64,000 bases of DNA from Aurantibacter sp034110465 (GTDB lineage Bacteria; Bacteroidota; Bacteroidia; Flavobacteriales; Flavobacteriaceae). Position numbers and translations under genes: made by a program. The stretch is from contig JAWUZD010000012.1 in the NCBI GenBank assembly GCA_034110465.1, positions 1 to 64,000 of the forward strand. Reading direction: 5' to 3'. Numbering within the stretch: the first letter of the stretch is position 1; every line of letters starts with the position of its first letter. Under the pieces are notes generated by a model. It saw only the letters and a program-made list of their open reading frames with translations, had not been told where the DNA came from and made no database searches. Positions 41,056-50,181 of the stretch are shown here, piece after piece.

Positions 41056-44000
41056 CTAAAACCCAGCTAAATTTATAATCTTGCCAGGAACAATAATTAC
41101 TTTTTTAGGTGTTTTTCCGTCTAATTGCTTTTGCGTTCTTTCGTCTGCCATTACAATTTTTTCAATCTCGTCTTTAGATAAGTCAAGAGTCAATTCTAAC
41201 TCAAAACGTTTTTTTCCGTTAAATGAAACCGGATACACTTTACTACTTTCTACTAAATGACTTCCATCAAATTCTGGAAAAGCAATCGTAGAAATAGATG
41301 TTGTATGTCCTAATTGACTATATAATTCTTCTGAAATATGTGGTGCATAAGGCGATATTAAAACTAATAATGGCTCAAGAATTTCTTTACTTGTACACTT
41401 TTGTGCACCTAACTCGTTAACAGCAATCATAAATGTAGAAACCGATGTATTAAAAGAGAAATTCTCTATATCTTCTTGTACTTTTTTGATTGTTTTATGT
41501 AACGTTTTTAAATTATCTTTTGTTGGTGCTGCATCTGTAACCTTTACACCATTATCGTCTACATATAATTTCCAAAGCTTTTTTAAGAATCCGTGAACTC
41601 CAGTAATTCCAGCAGTATTCCATGGCTTGTATTGCTCTAATGGTCCTAAAAACATTTCGTATAAACGTAAACTATCTGCGCCGTAATTTTCACAAATAGC
41701 ATCTGGACTTACAACATTGTATTTAGACTTAGACATTTTTTCAACCTCACGACTAACTTTATAAATGCCATTCTCTAAAATGAATTCAGCATCTTTATAA
41801 TCTGATCCAAATTCTGCATCATTCTTTAAACCTTCAATATCTAGCTCATCAGAAGCATTTACGTATTGTACTTTTACGTGCGATTTTTGAAAATCAAATT
41901 CTAAACCATCAATTATAGTATCGTTTCCTGGGAATTTTGATTTAAGAAAATTTGGAATCGTATTTTTAAAGGTATTTACTTCTCTTGATAATTCTTCATT
42001 AGATAGCAAATCAATCTTTTCATCTATCGGGAAAGGCTTCGTTAGATTCTGAGAAACAAAGACTTTACTTTTTATGCTTTCAACAAACTCTATTACGTCA
42101 TCTGTATTATTAGTACAAGTAGGTAATAATTTGTAAACAAAAGCACTAGTCCCCAAAATCATTCCTTGGTTAATTAGCTTTTTAAAAGGTTCGTCTACAT
42201 TTACAAAACCGCGATCGTTTAAGAATTTCACCCAAAAACGAGAGTATAATAAATGTCCTGTAGCGTGCTCGCTTCCACCAATGTATAAATCGACGTTTTC
42301 CCAATAGTTAAGTGCTTCTTTAGAGGCAAAATCTTCGCCTCTATTGGCTTTTTCTTCCATATAACGGAAAAAGTACCAAGAACTTCCAGCCCAACCTGGC
42401 ATTGTGTTTAGCTCTAATGTAAAAATAGTTTCATTATTAATTAAATCATTTGAAACAACTTTGTTGGCTTTAGTATCCCAAGCCCAAACATCTGCGCGAC
42501 CTAATGGCGGTTCGCCTTCTTCGGTTGGTAAATATTTCTCTACTTCTGGTAATGTAATTGGCAAATATTGTGTTTCAATCATTTGTGGTTTACCATTCAA
42601 ATAATACACAGGAAATGGTTCTCCCCAATAACGTTGTCTGCTAAAAACAGCATCGCGCAAACGGTAATTTGTTTGTCCTTTACCTTGATTTAATTGGGTT
42701 AAATTATAGATGACTAATTTTGAAGCTTTCTTATAATTCATTCCATTAAGGAAATCACTATTTGCAATTTTTACGTTGTCTTTTCCTGCAAAAGCTTCGA
42801 TAGAAATATCTACGCCTTCAAAAATGTTAGGAATGTCTATATTAAAATGTTTCGCAAAATCGTAATCACGTTGGTCTCCGCAAGGAACAGCCATAACAGC
42901 TCCAGTTCCGTAGCTTGCTAAAACATAATCGCCAATCCAAACCGGAATTGGTTCTTTTGTAAACGGATGTTCTGCATAAGCACCTGTAAATACACCAGAA
43001 ATGGTTTTTACATCTGCCATTCTATCACGTTCACTTCGTTTTGCACTTGCTAATATGTAAGCTTCAACCGCTTCTTTTTGTTCTGCAGTTGTAATTTTAG
43101 CGACTAAGTCGTGTTCTGGCGCTAAAGTCATAAAACTCACACCAAAAATAGTATCAGGACGCGTTGTAAAAACTTCTATAGTTTCTTTGTGTTCTTTTAA
43201 ATTGAAAGAAACTTCTGCACCTTGAGATTTTCCAATCCAGTTACGCTGTGTTTCTTTAAGCGAATCTGTAAAATCTACAGTTTCTAAGCCTTGAAGCAAA
43301 CGTTCCGCATAAGCTGAAATTCGCATAGACCATTGTGTCATTTTCTTACGAACCACAGGATGACCGCCACGTTCTGAAACGCCATTTACAATCTCGTCGT
43401 TAGCTAAAACAGTTCCTAAAACCGGACACCAATTAACTTCAGTTTCCGCTAAATACGTTAATCTGTATTGTAATAAAATATCTTGTTGTTTTTCCGAAGA
43501 AAACACATTCCATTCTTCAGCTGTAAACACTTTTATATCTTCGTCTGAAACTGCATTTACGTTCGTATTTCCTTCCAAAGAAAAAACAGCAATTAACGTA
43601 TCTATATGTTCAGCTTTATTAGAAGTGTTATTATACCAAGACGCAAACAATTCTGTAAAAACCCATTGTGTCCATTTGTAGTATTCTGGTTCGCTTGTGC
43701 GTACTTCTCTACTCCAATCGAAAGAAAAACCAATTTGATCTAATTGTCTTCTATATGTTGCAATATTATCTTTGGTAGTAATTTTTGGATGTTGTCCTGT
43801 TTGAATAGCATATTGTTCTGCAGGCAAACCAAAACTATCATATCCTTGCGGATGCAATACATTAAAACCTTGGTGACGTTTATAACGCGCATAAATATCG
43901 CTGGCAATGTAACCTAACGGATGACCAACGTGCAATCCTGCGCCACTTGGGTAAGGAAACATATCCAAAATGTAATATTTTGGCTTGTCGGAATTATTTG

Positions 44001-44073
44001 AGGCTTTAAATGTTTGGTTATCTGACCAGTATTTTTGCCACTTTGCTTCAATCTCGTTAAAATTATAGTGCAT
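41056..44073 (-). CDS. leuS: Leucyl-tRNA synthetase
   Basis: Class I synthetase charging tRNA-Leu. The 1005 residues include the HIGH-type motif FPYPSGAGLHVGHPLGY near 39-55, the editing domain with TTRPDTIFGVSFMTLAPEH, GSEHATGHLLYSRFW, and KMSKS in VEKMSKSKYNVV near 773-784. It is longer than most bacterial LeuRS (about 860). Extra material is visible near 155-200 (EGNTNVNAVSDEDIKVF) and near 645-770, just before KMSKS. The C-terminal tRNA-binding domain is present. It diverges from ftsX. Confidence 0.96.
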   Translation of the reverse strand: MHYNFNEIEAKWQKYWSDNQTFKASNNSDKPKYYILDMFPYPSGAGLHVGHPLGYIASDIYARYKRHQGFNVLHPQGYDSFGLPAEQYAIQTGQHPKITTKDNIATYRRQLDQIGFSFDWSREVRTSEPEYYKWTQWVFTELFASWYNNTSNKAEHIDTLIAVFSLEGNTNVNAVSDEDIKVFTAEEWNVFSSEKQQDILLQYRLTYLAETEVNWCPVLGTVLANDEIVNGVSERGGHPVVRKKMTQWSMRISAYAERLLQGLETVDFTDSLKETQRNWIGKSQGAEVSFNLKEHKETIEVFTTRPDTIFGVSFMTLAPEHDLVAKITTAEQKEAVEAYILASAKRSERDRMADVKTISGVFTGAYAEHPFTKEPIPVWIGDYVLASYGTGAVMAVPCGDQRDYDFAKHFNIDIPNIFEGVDISIEAFAGKDNVKIANSDFLNGMNYKKASKLVIYNLTQLNQGKGQTNYRLRDAVFSRQRYWGEPFPVYYLNGKPQMIETQYLPITLPEVEKYLPTEEGEPPLGRADVWAWDTKANKVVSNDLINNETIFTLELNTMPGWAGSSWYFFRYMEEKANRGEDFASKEALNYWENVDLYIGGSEHATGHLLYSRFWVKFLNDRGFVNVDEPFKKLINQGMILGTSAFVYKLLPTCTNNTDDVIEFVESIKSKVFVSQNLTKPFPIDEKIDLLSNEELSREVNTFKNTIPNFLKSKFPGNDTIIDGLEFDFQKSHVKVQYVNASDELDIEGLKNDAEFGSDYKDAEFILENGIYKVSREVEKMSKSKYNVVSPDAICENYGADSLRLYEMFLGPLEQYKPWNTAGITGVHGFLKKLWKLYVDDNGVKVTDAAPTKDNLKTLHKTIKKVQEDIENFSFNTSVSTFMIAVNELGAQKCTSKEILEPLLVLISPYAPHISEELYSQLGHTTSISTIAFPEFDGSHLVESSKVYPVSFNGKKRFELELTLDLSKDEIEKIVMADERTQKQLDGKTPKKVIIVPGKIINLAGF

Positions 44074-44101
44074 TTTGATGTTTTTCAGCTTAATAAAGGT
44101 G

Positions 44102-44109
44102 CAAATTTA
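44102..44109 (-). promoter_or_regulatory. Putative -7 box of leuS
   Basis: CAAATTTA on the plus strand is TAaaTTTG on the minus strand, matching TAnnTTTG, about 29 bases before the leuS ATG. Confidence 0.5.
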
Positions 44110-44198
44110 AGCTTATTCTAAGAAGATTAAAAGATAATGGCTTGTAATCATAAGAAGAAGCAAATTCTTTTATATTTTTATCGCTTAATTAGCTATTT

Positions 44199-45074
44199 AT
44201 GGGTTCTTCATTTGATAAATATCAAAATCGAAAATTAATATCGTCTTATTTTTCTGTAGTATTGAGTATTGCTTTGGTACTCTTTTTACTTGGTGTTTTA
44301 GGTTTATTAATTATAAATGCTAAAAAAGTAGCCGATCATTTTAAGGAACAAGTTACGGTAACTATCTATTTAAAAGATACCGCAAAAGATGTTGAGATAA
44401 AACAATTAGAAAAAAGTTTAGCAATGTCGGACTTTGTAAAGTCGACAAATTACGTCTCTAAAGAAAAAGCTGCCGATATTTTAAAAGCTGAAAACGGCGA
44501 AGATTTTATGCAATTTTTAGGGTTTAATCCACTTCAAAACTCCATAGATTTAAATTTAAAAGCCGATTTTGTTACTACTGAAAAATTAGAAAAAATATCT
44601 AAAGATGCACTAAGTAAAAACTTTGTTGCCGAAGTTAGTTATGATAATGACTTGGTTAACCTAATGAACAATAACGTAAAGAAAATAAGCTTTTGGGTTT
44701 TAGTTCTTAGTGCTGTATTTACACTTATTGCGGTTTTATTGATTAATAGTTCTATTAGATTATCTGTTTACGCTAAGCGTTTCACTATTAAAACAATGCA
44801 AATGGTTGGTGCAACAAAACGTTTTATTAGAAAACCATTTATTTTTAAAAGTATCCGTTTAGGAGTTATTGGTGCTGTAATTGCGTTAATAGGATTAGCT
44901 GTAGTGGTTTATTACGGAAACAAGACCTTTCCTGAATTAGAAATTCTTAAAGACCAAGTTTTAATTATTGGTTTATTTGCTGCCGTATTTTTATTAGGAA
45001 TTATAATTACGTGGTTTTCTACATTTTTAGCAACATCTCGTTTCTTAAATTTGAAAACGGATCAGTTGTATTAA
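44199..45074 (+). CDS. ftsX: Cell-division permease FtsX
   Basis: A 291-residue inner-membrane protein that with FtsE controls peptidoglycan hydrolases at the septum. It has one N-terminal membrane segment (YFSVVLSIALVLFLLGVLGLL). A periplasmic loop follows with VTVTIYLKDTAKDVEIKQLE. Three C-terminal segments (VLVLSAVFTLIAVLLI, GVIGAVIALIGLAVVVYY, VLIIGLFAAVFLLGIIITWF) surround KTMQMVGATKRFIRKPF, the family core. ftsE is not in the window. It opens the envelope cluster that continues with DUF3098, uppP and truB. Confidence 0.92.
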   Translation: MGSSFDKYQNRKLISSYFSVVLSIALVLFLLGVLGLLIINAKKVADHFKEQVTVTIYLKDTAKDVEIKQLEKSLAMSDFVKSTNYVSKEKAADILKAENGEDFMQFLGFNPLQNSIDLNLKADFVTTEKLEKISKDALSKNFVAEVSYDNDLVNLMNNNVKKISFWVLVLSAVFTLIAVLLINSSIRLSVYAKRFTIKTMQMVGATKRFIRKPFIFKSIRLGVIGAVIALIGLAVVVYYGNKTFPELEILKDQVLIIGLFAAVFLLGIIITWFSTFLATSRFLNLKTDQLY

Positions 45075-45174
45075 TTTCAGTATTAAACTGATGATTTGTT
45101 GAATTGTTTATTTGAGTAATTTGTTTGATTTCGTCCTTCGCCGAAATAACTAATTACTCATTGAAATCATATTG

Positions 45175-45205
45175 TTTTGTCATTCTGCGCTACGACGCAG
45201 AATCT
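45175..45205 (+). repeat. Dispersed intergenic palindrome, copy 1
   Basis: A 31-base element beginning TTTTGTCATTCTGCG and ending CGCAGAATCT. ATTCTGCG at 45182-45189 pairs with CGCAGAAT at 45196-45203. It differs from the reverse complement of 48106-48136 at three positions. The surrounding gap (45075-45339) shows no other feature. Confidence 0.7.
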
Positions 45206-45339
45206 ATAATCAAACAAGTTCTAAGTGTAAATTTCAATTTTAACAACATTTTATAATTCCCTATATAATAATTTTAAAACATTTCGGTTTATATAATCAC
45301 TAACTCAACCAGTTATTATAAACCCTAAATTTTAAAATT

Positions 45340-45474
45340 ATGAAACGTATTACTTTTGTAGTTGTAGGCTTATTGACTGTTTTGGCTTACACTTTTTTAT
45401 CAACACAAACAGAAAGTACAAAAACCTATAAAGTTGCAGAACATATAGAAAAACCTATTCCTATTTTTGACTAA
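45340..45474 (+). CDS. Small protein of 44 residues with N-terminal membrane segment
   Basis: A short reading frame with an ATG at 45340 and TAA at 45472-45474. It reads MKRITFVVVGLLTVLAYTF and ends HIEKPIPIFD. A basic N-terminus and one hydrophobic segment fit a small anchored or exported protein. It lies 69 bases before the DUF3098 gene on the same strand. The pattern and its position in a conserved cluster make it plausible, but size limits confidence. Confidence 0.5.
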   Translation: MKRITFVVVGLLTVLAYTFLSTQTESTKTYKVAEHIEKPIPIFD

Positions 45475-45543
45475 ATATTTATTAAAATTAACCGCAAATT
45501 TTAAATATTTGCTTTACTTTGCATCACTTAAACACAACTAATT

Positions 45544-45795
45544 ATGTATAAAGCATCTAACGAGAATAAGTTTATCTTCGGAAAACGCAACTATAAATTT
45601 ATGTTTATAGGATTAGCTTGTATGGCTTTAGGTTTTATTTTAATGTCTGGTGGCGGAAGCGACGATCCAAATATATTTAATCCAGATATTTTTCATTGGA
45701 GACGTATTCGTTTAGCACCTGCATTAATTATACTTGGTTTTGGGTTCCAAGTTTATGCTATTTTGACACGTAAAGAAGATAAGAAAGCAGAATAA
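45544..45795 (+). CDS. DUF3098 family membrane protein
   Basis: An 83-residue protein with two membrane segments: YKFMFIGLACMALGFILMSGG and LAPALIILGFGFQVYAIL. Between them is the conserved DDPNIFNPDIFHWRRIRLAP. Function is unknown. The gene is regularly found between ftsX and uppP in Flavobacteriia, which suggests a role in cell-envelope assembly or division. Confidence 0.9.
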   Translation: MYKASNENKFIFGKRNYKFMFIGLACMALGFILMSGGGSDDPNIFNPDIFHWRRIRLAPALIILGFGFQVYAILTRKEDKKAE

Positions 45796-45850
45796 CTTTA
45801 TTCCTTTTTATTTTTGAAGTATTGAAGGTTCTTTTTAATACTTTTGCTTT

Positions 45851-46645
45851 ATGGATATTATAGATTCAATTATTTTAGGAGTTATACAGGGTTTAACAGA
45901 GTTTTTACCGGTATCGTCTAGCGGACATTTAGAACTTGGAAAAGCCATTTTAGGCGATCAATCTCTTCCAGAAGAAAGCTTGCTTTTTACCGTTTTACTT
46001 CACTTTGCAACCGCATTAAGTACAATTGTTATTTTTAGAAAAGATATTCTTTCTATCCTAAAAGGATTATTATCTTTTACGTGGAACGAAGACACACAAT
46101 TTGTGTTTAAAATTGCATTATCTATGCTTCCTGCTGTTATAGTAGGTCTTTTATTTGAAGAACAGTTAGAAGAAATATTTGGCGGTAATATTTTATTAGT
46201 TGGCGCTATGCTTTTAGTAACTGCTGTACTTTTATTTTTAGCAGACAAAGCAAAAGACACCAACAAACCAGTCACTTTTAAGAATGCATTTATAATAGGA
46301 ATTTCTCAAGCGATTGCTATGTTACCTGGAATTTCTAGGTCTGGAGCGACTATTTCTACATCTGTCTTATTAGGAAACGATAAAACTAAAGCTGCACGAT
46401 TTTCGTTCTTAATGGTCATTCCTTTAATCTTTGGAAAAATAGCTAAAGACATTATTGGTGGCGATTTAACTTTAGAAGGACACGATACAGTAGTGCTTTC
46501 TGCTGGCTTTATTGCTGCTTTTCTTTCGGGATTACTAGCTTGTACTTGGATGATTTCTTTGGTTAAAAAGAGTAAACTATCTTATTTTGCTATTTATTGC
46601 GCCATAGTTGGTGTTATTGCTATAGCATTTGCATTATTAAACTAA
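45851..46645 (+). CDS. uppP: Undecaprenyl-diphosphate phosphatase
   Basis: Dephosphorylates undecaprenyl diphosphate to recycle the lipid carrier for peptidoglycan and other glycans. The 264-residue membrane protein has both family motifs: GLTEFLPVSSSGHLELG near residues 15-31 (Glu-rich first motif) and LPGISRSGATISTSVLLG near 157-174 (PGxSRSG motif). About eight membrane segments are seen. It lies between DUF3098 and truB, 6 bases before the latter. Confidence 0.95.
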   Translation: MDIIDSIILGVIQGLTEFLPVSSSGHLELGKAILGDQSLPEESLLFTVLLHFATALSTIVIFRKDILSILKGLLSFTWNEDTQFVFKIALSMLPAVIVGLLFEEQLEEIFGGNILLVGAMLLVTAVLLFLADKAKDTNKPVTFKNAFIIGISQAIAMLPGISRSGATISTSVLLGNDKTKAARFSFLMVIPLIFGKIAKDIIGGDLTLEGHDTVVLSAGFIAAFLSGLLACTWMISLVKKSKLSYFAIYCAIVGVIAIAFALLN

Positions 46646-46651
46646 GTTTTT

Positions 46652-47362
46652 ATGACTGGAGACGATTATCAAGCAGGACACGTTTTATTAATAGACAAAC
46701 CTTTAGAATGGACGTCTTTCCAAGCCGTAAATAAATTACGTTGGGAAATTAGACAAGCCTTTAACATTAAAAAAATAAAAGTTGGTCACGCAGGAACTTT
46801 AGATCCATTAGCAACAGGTTTATTAGTGATTTGTACTGGTAAAATGACCAAACAGATTGACACATTTCAAGGTCAGATTAAAGAATATATAGGAACTATT
46901 GTTTTAGGAAGCACAACGCCATCTTACGATTTAGAAACTGAAATTGACAAAACGTTTGAAACCTCTCATATTACCGAAGATTTAATTCACGAAACTACAA
47001 AACAGTTTACAGGTGAAATAGATCAATTTCCTCCTATTTTCTCGGCTTTAAAAAAAGAAGGCAAACGTTTATACGAATTTGCTCGTGCAGGAGAAACTGT
47101 AGATATTCCATCTCGAAAAATTACGATTGATACGTTTGAAATTACTAAAATCGAAACTTCTACAGATAACACAAACGCTATAAGTGTTTATTTTAGAGTG
47201 GTTTGCAGCAAAGGAACTTACATTAGATCTTTAGCTTACGATTTTGGTAAAGCCTTAAATTCTGGCGGACATTTATCGGATTTACGTCGTACAAAAATTG
47301 GAGATTATAGTGTTAACGATGCGGTTTCTATTGACGATTTTATAAAAAACTTAACGCAGTAA
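46652..47362 (+). CDS. truB: tRNA pseudouridine(55) synthase
   Basis: Makes pseudouridine 55 in the T-loop of tRNAs. The 236 residues include HVLLIDKPLEWTSFQAVNKL, KVGHAGTLDPLATGLLVICT (catalytic Asp in GTLDP) near 47-66, and CSKGTYIRSLAYDFGKALNS. The length suggests the C-terminal PUA domain is short or absent, as in many Bacteroidota. It follows uppP after 6 bases and is co-transcribed. Confidence 0.95.
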   Translation: MTGDDYQAGHVLLIDKPLEWTSFQAVNKLRWEIRQAFNIKKIKVGHAGTLDPLATGLLVICTGKMTKQIDTFQGQIKEYIGTIVLGSTTPSYDLETEIDKTFETSHITEDLIHETTKQFTGEIDQFPPIFSALKKEGKRLYEFARAGETVDIPSRKITIDTFEITKIETSTDNTNAISVYFRVVCSKGTYIRSLAYDFGKALNSGGHLSDLRRTKIGDYSVNDAVSIDDFIKNLTQ

Positions 47363-47399
47363 AGACATCTAAAAACTCATTTAAAACGTTATATTTTAT

Positions 47400-48071
47400 A
47401 TGATTTTAACTGGTTCCATAAAAGCTTTACTCATTACCATTTTTATTGGTGTAATAATTCTTGTTAGCTTAGTTGGAATAACCATTGGACAAGAAAAAGC
47501 ATATAATTCTATTAAAGATGATTTATTGGTTGAAGTCCTTATAGAAACTGAAGATTTAGAATCCATAAAACCTGAAACAAATTTGGCTTTTAATAGTAAT
47601 AAAGCGAATAACAGATATACAAAAGCTTACGATTACATTCCACCTGCAGAAGATTTTGAATATACTTCTAGCACGACTTCTGATGTTATAGAAAATAAGC
47701 CAAAAAAGCAGATTCAGAATAAAACTAAAGATCTTCAAAAAGAACAATTTGAAAAGGTAAATCAAATTTTAAAAGCTTCAAAAACAGGTTCTAAAATCAA
47801 CAACAAAAATAGTAGCGTAAGTTTTTCATTGCTAAATAGAGAAGCACTTAATTTACCTATTCCAATCTATTTGTGCGATGCTTCTGGAAAAGTAGTTATC
47901 TCTATTACGGTAAATACTAATGGAAAAATAACTAAAGCACTCGTTAATTCTTCTGCATCTGTAAAAAACAACTGTTTACAAGAACGCGCCTTGCAATATG
48001 CAAAACGCGCTAGGTTTAATTCCAGTCAAACTAGTAATCAACTTGGAAGTATTACGTATTTATTTGAGTAA
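47400..48071 (+). CDS. TonB C-terminal-like membrane-anchored protein
   Basis: A 223-residue protein with an N-terminal membrane segment (ALLITIFIGVIILVSLVGITI), a long charged linker, and a C-terminal domain. The last domain has SGKVVISITVNTNGKITKAL, CLQERALQYAKRARFN and GSITYLFE, a TonB-C/AgmX-like pattern. No ExbB/ExbD genes are close by. It may transmit force or interact with outer-membrane partners; this is inferred. It follows truB after 37 bases and may be part of the same transcript. Confidence 0.65.
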   Translation: MILTGSIKALLITIFIGVIILVSLVGITIGQEKAYNSIKDDLLVEVLIETEDLESIKPETNLAFNSNKANNRYTKAYDYIPPAEDFEYTSSTTSDVIENKPKKQIQNKTKDLQKEQFEKVNQILKASKTGSKINNKNSSVSFSLLNREALNLPIPIYLCDASGKVVISITVNTNGKITKALVNSSASVKNNCLQERALQYAKRARFNSSQTSNQLGSITYLFE

Positions 48072-48105
48072 GAACAGTTATTATATTTTTAAAACCTTTA
48101 TAAAT

Positions 48106-48136
48106 AGATTCTGCGTTGCAGCACAGAATGACAAAA
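48106..48136 (-). repeat. Dispersed intergenic palindrome, copy 2
   Basis: A 31-base element reading AGATTCTGCGTTGCAGCACA and then GAATGACAAAA on the plus strand. Its reverse complement matches 45175-45205 at 28 of 31 positions, with changes in and near the loop. It sits between two convergent genes. Confidence 0.7.
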
Positions 48137-48163
48137 ACGAGAAGTGTTTTGATTAAAAACCTA

Positions 48164-48778
48164 CTATTTATCTAAAAGCATTACTAAATCGTTTATAATG
48201 GTTTGTCCTTTATCTTTGTTATACCAATGTTGTAAATCTTCTTTAAATTCTGGTGTTAAAGCGCCATTTTTAGCTTTATAATCGTTTACTAAGTTAGTTG
48301 CAGAACTTGGTCTTGGCCCAAAAGTAAAAAGGACCTTGTTTTGTTCGTCTAGAGCAATAAGCTTAGCAATTGCTCTTCCTCCATTAGTTAAGAAATTATC
48401 CATTAAAGCTTCGTTTTCGTCACGAAACACTAATTTTAAGTCTAAATTCGGACTACTTTCAGCTATTTTATTTAACACTGGAATTACGTGAGCAGCATCA
48501 CCACACCAACTTTCTGTTATTACTAAAAAAGTAATTTTTTTAGTGTAATTAGTTAAATATTGTTGAATCGATTCACTTATTTTAACGGTTTTATCCCAAC
48601 GCTTCATACGTCTGTCATTTAGCATAGTATAATCTGCTAAAGCTTCCGTTTTTTCGTTTCCAGAATTACTTTTGTCTTCAACTAATTGATGTATTAAATT
48701 TCTGTAAGACGCATAATCTATACTTTTATTTAAACTTGATTGTATAATATCTTGTAATTGTAAAGTTGCTGTTTCCAT
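48164..48778 (-). CDS. Thioredoxin-fold protein with single active-site cysteine
   Basis: A 204-residue cytosolic protein. The core TFLVITESWCGDAAHVIPVLNK keeps the first thioredoxin Cys, but the second position is Ala (WCGDA rather than WCGPC). GGRAIAKLIALDEQNKVLFTFG is the cis-Pro-side region. A Flavobacteriia family with this motif is common. With one Cys it may act as a peroxide or disulfide sensor or a monothiol reductase; that is inference. It is convergent with the TonB-like gene and divergent from tag. Confidence 0.82.
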   Translation of the reverse strand: METATLQLQDIIQSSLNKSIDYASYRNLIHQLVEDKSNSGNEKTEALADYTMLNDRRMKRWDKTVKISESIQQYLTNYTKKITFLVITESWCGDAAHVIPVLNKIAESSPNLDLKLVFRDENEALMDNFLTNGGRAIAKLIALDEQNKVLFTFGPRPSSATNLVNDYKAKNGALTPEFKEDLQHWYNKDKGQTIINDLVMLLDK

Positions 48779-48860
48779 AGGATAAAATTAATACTAAATA
48801 ATTTCTAATTAAGTGACATTTGTTACATTAGTAGAAGATTTTTTAAAACCTTACAAAGTT

Positions 48861-49424
48861 ATGAAAAAACATAAATGTGGCTGGTGCGTTGGAGATGAGT
48901 TATATGAAGCTTATCATGATCAAGAATGGGGAAAACCTGTTTACGATGATGCTACTTTTTTTGAGTTTTTAATACTCGAAACCTTTCAGGCTGGTTTAAG
49001 CTGGATTACCATTTTAAGAAAACGAGAAAATTTTAAAACTGCTTTTAATGACTTTGATTATAAAAAAATAGCCAATTACCCAGAAAACAAACTTGAGGAA
49101 CTTAGAAACAACGCAGGAATTATTAGAAATAAACTGAAGATAAAATCTGCAGTGACTAATGCTCAAAATTTCATTAAAATTCAGGAAGAATTTGGGTCGT
49201 TCTCAAACTATATTTGGGCTTTTGTAAATAATAAACCTATAAAAAACAACTGGACAAATTATAAAGATACACCAGCAAACACACCTTTAAGTGATACTGT
49301 TAGTAAAGACTTAAAAAAACGAGGTTTCAAGTTTGTAGGTTCTACTGTAATCTATGCTTATATGCAAGCCACAGGATTAATTAACGATCACGAAATTGAG
49401 TGCTTTAGGTATAATGAGATGTAA
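48861..49424 (+). CDS. tag: DNA-3-methyladenine glycosylase I
   Basis: Removes 3-methyladenine from alkylated DNA. The 187 residues from the ATG at 48861 begin MKKHKCGWCVGDELYEAYHD, the normal start of the family. A GTG at 48813 in frame would add 16 unrelated residues. EWGKPVYDDATFFEFLILE, QAGLSWITILRKRENF and FVGSTVIYAYMQATGLINDH (the HhH-like and substrate-pocket regions) are clear, and the zinc-ligand pattern C-x-W-C at the N-terminus is present. It is followed by the convergent aat gene. Confidence 0.93.
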   Translation: MKKHKCGWCVGDELYEAYHDQEWGKPVYDDATFFEFLILETFQAGLSWITILRKRENFKTAFNDFDYKKIANYPENKLEELRNNAGIIRNKLKIKSAVTNAQNFIKIQEEFGSFSNYIWAFVNNKPIKNNWTNYKDTPANTPLSDTVSKDLKKRGFKFVGSTVIYAYMQATGLINDHEIECFRYNEM

Positions 49425-49461
49425 TTTTTATTGTTGAATTATTATTTCCTTCAACATATAC

Positions 49462-50091
49462 TTATTTTAAATACTCTAAAAACGCATCTCTTGAAATATC
49501 TTTAGCACCAAGACTTTCTAAATGATTGGTGTGGTCTTGGCAATCTATTAGTTTATAATCTGTATTTTGAATAAAGGTAATTAAGGCAGCTTTACTGGCG
49601 TTACTTACTTTGCTAAACATACTCTCGCCACAAAACATTCCGTTATTTAAATCTACACCATAGAATCCTCCAACTAACAATTCATCTTGCCAAACCTCAA
49701 CAGATTTTGCGTAACCTAATTTGTATAATTCTGTATAAGCAGAAATCATTCCTTTAGTAATCCAAGTACCATCTTGACCAATGCGTTTGACTTTGGCACA
49801 TTCTGTAATTACGGCTTCAAAATCTTTATTTATGGTAACTGTTAAGTCGCAATTTCGTAAAAATTGCTTCATACTTTTAGATACTTTTAAATCTTCTGGA
49901 TATAATACAAATCTTGGATCTGGAGACCACCATAAAATTTGTTCATCGTCTTCAAACCAAGGAAAAACACCTTGTTTATATGCAGACAGTAATCGTTCGG
50001 GAGATAAATCGGCACCAAAAGCTAATAAACCATCTTCTGTAGCTTGAGAAACTTGTGGAAAATCGTCGTTTGGATTTAAAAAGTGAATCAT
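49462..50091 (-). CDS. aat: Leucyl/phenylalanyl-tRNA-protein transferase
   Basis: Adds Leu or Phe to N-terminal Lys or Arg of proteins, feeding the bacterial N-degron pathway with ClpS-ClpAP. The 209-residue length matches the single-domain family. Motifs: DGLLAFGADLSPERLLSAYK near 20-40, GVFPWFEDDEQILWWSPDPR, and GGFYGVDLNNGMFCGESMFS, then DCQDHTNHLESLGAKDISRD at the end. It is downstream of the DUF3127 operon terminator on the same strand. Confidence 0.95.
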   Translation of the reverse strand: MIHFLNPNDDFPQVSQATEDGLLAFGADLSPERLLSAYKQGVFPWFEDDEQILWWSPDPRFVLYPEDLKVSKSMKQFLRNCDLTVTINKDFEAVITECAKVKRIGQDGTWITKGMISAYTELYKLGYAKSVEVWQDELLVGGFYGVDLNNGMFCGESMFSKVSNASKAALITFIQNTDYKLIDCQDHTNHLESLGAKDISRDAFLEYLK

Positions 50092-50124
50092 TTATAACTG
50101 ACTAGAAATATAAAATTATAAAAA

Positions 50125-50153
50125 AACCTCAACAGTTAAAAACTATTGAGGTT
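50125..50153 (-). terminator. Intrinsic terminator downstream of the DUF3127 gene
   Basis: AACCTCAACAGTT pairs with AACTATTGAGGTT around an AAA loop, with one mismatch. The A run on the left is a U tract for the minus strand. It separates DUF3127 from aat. Confidence 0.82.
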
Positions 50154-50181
50154 ATTATTTTGATTAACACTTACCTTTTAA

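Noticed and set aside
48813..48860. GTG start for tag
   Set aside because: The added residues do not match the family, and the ATG at 48861 begins exactly where Tag proteins usually start.
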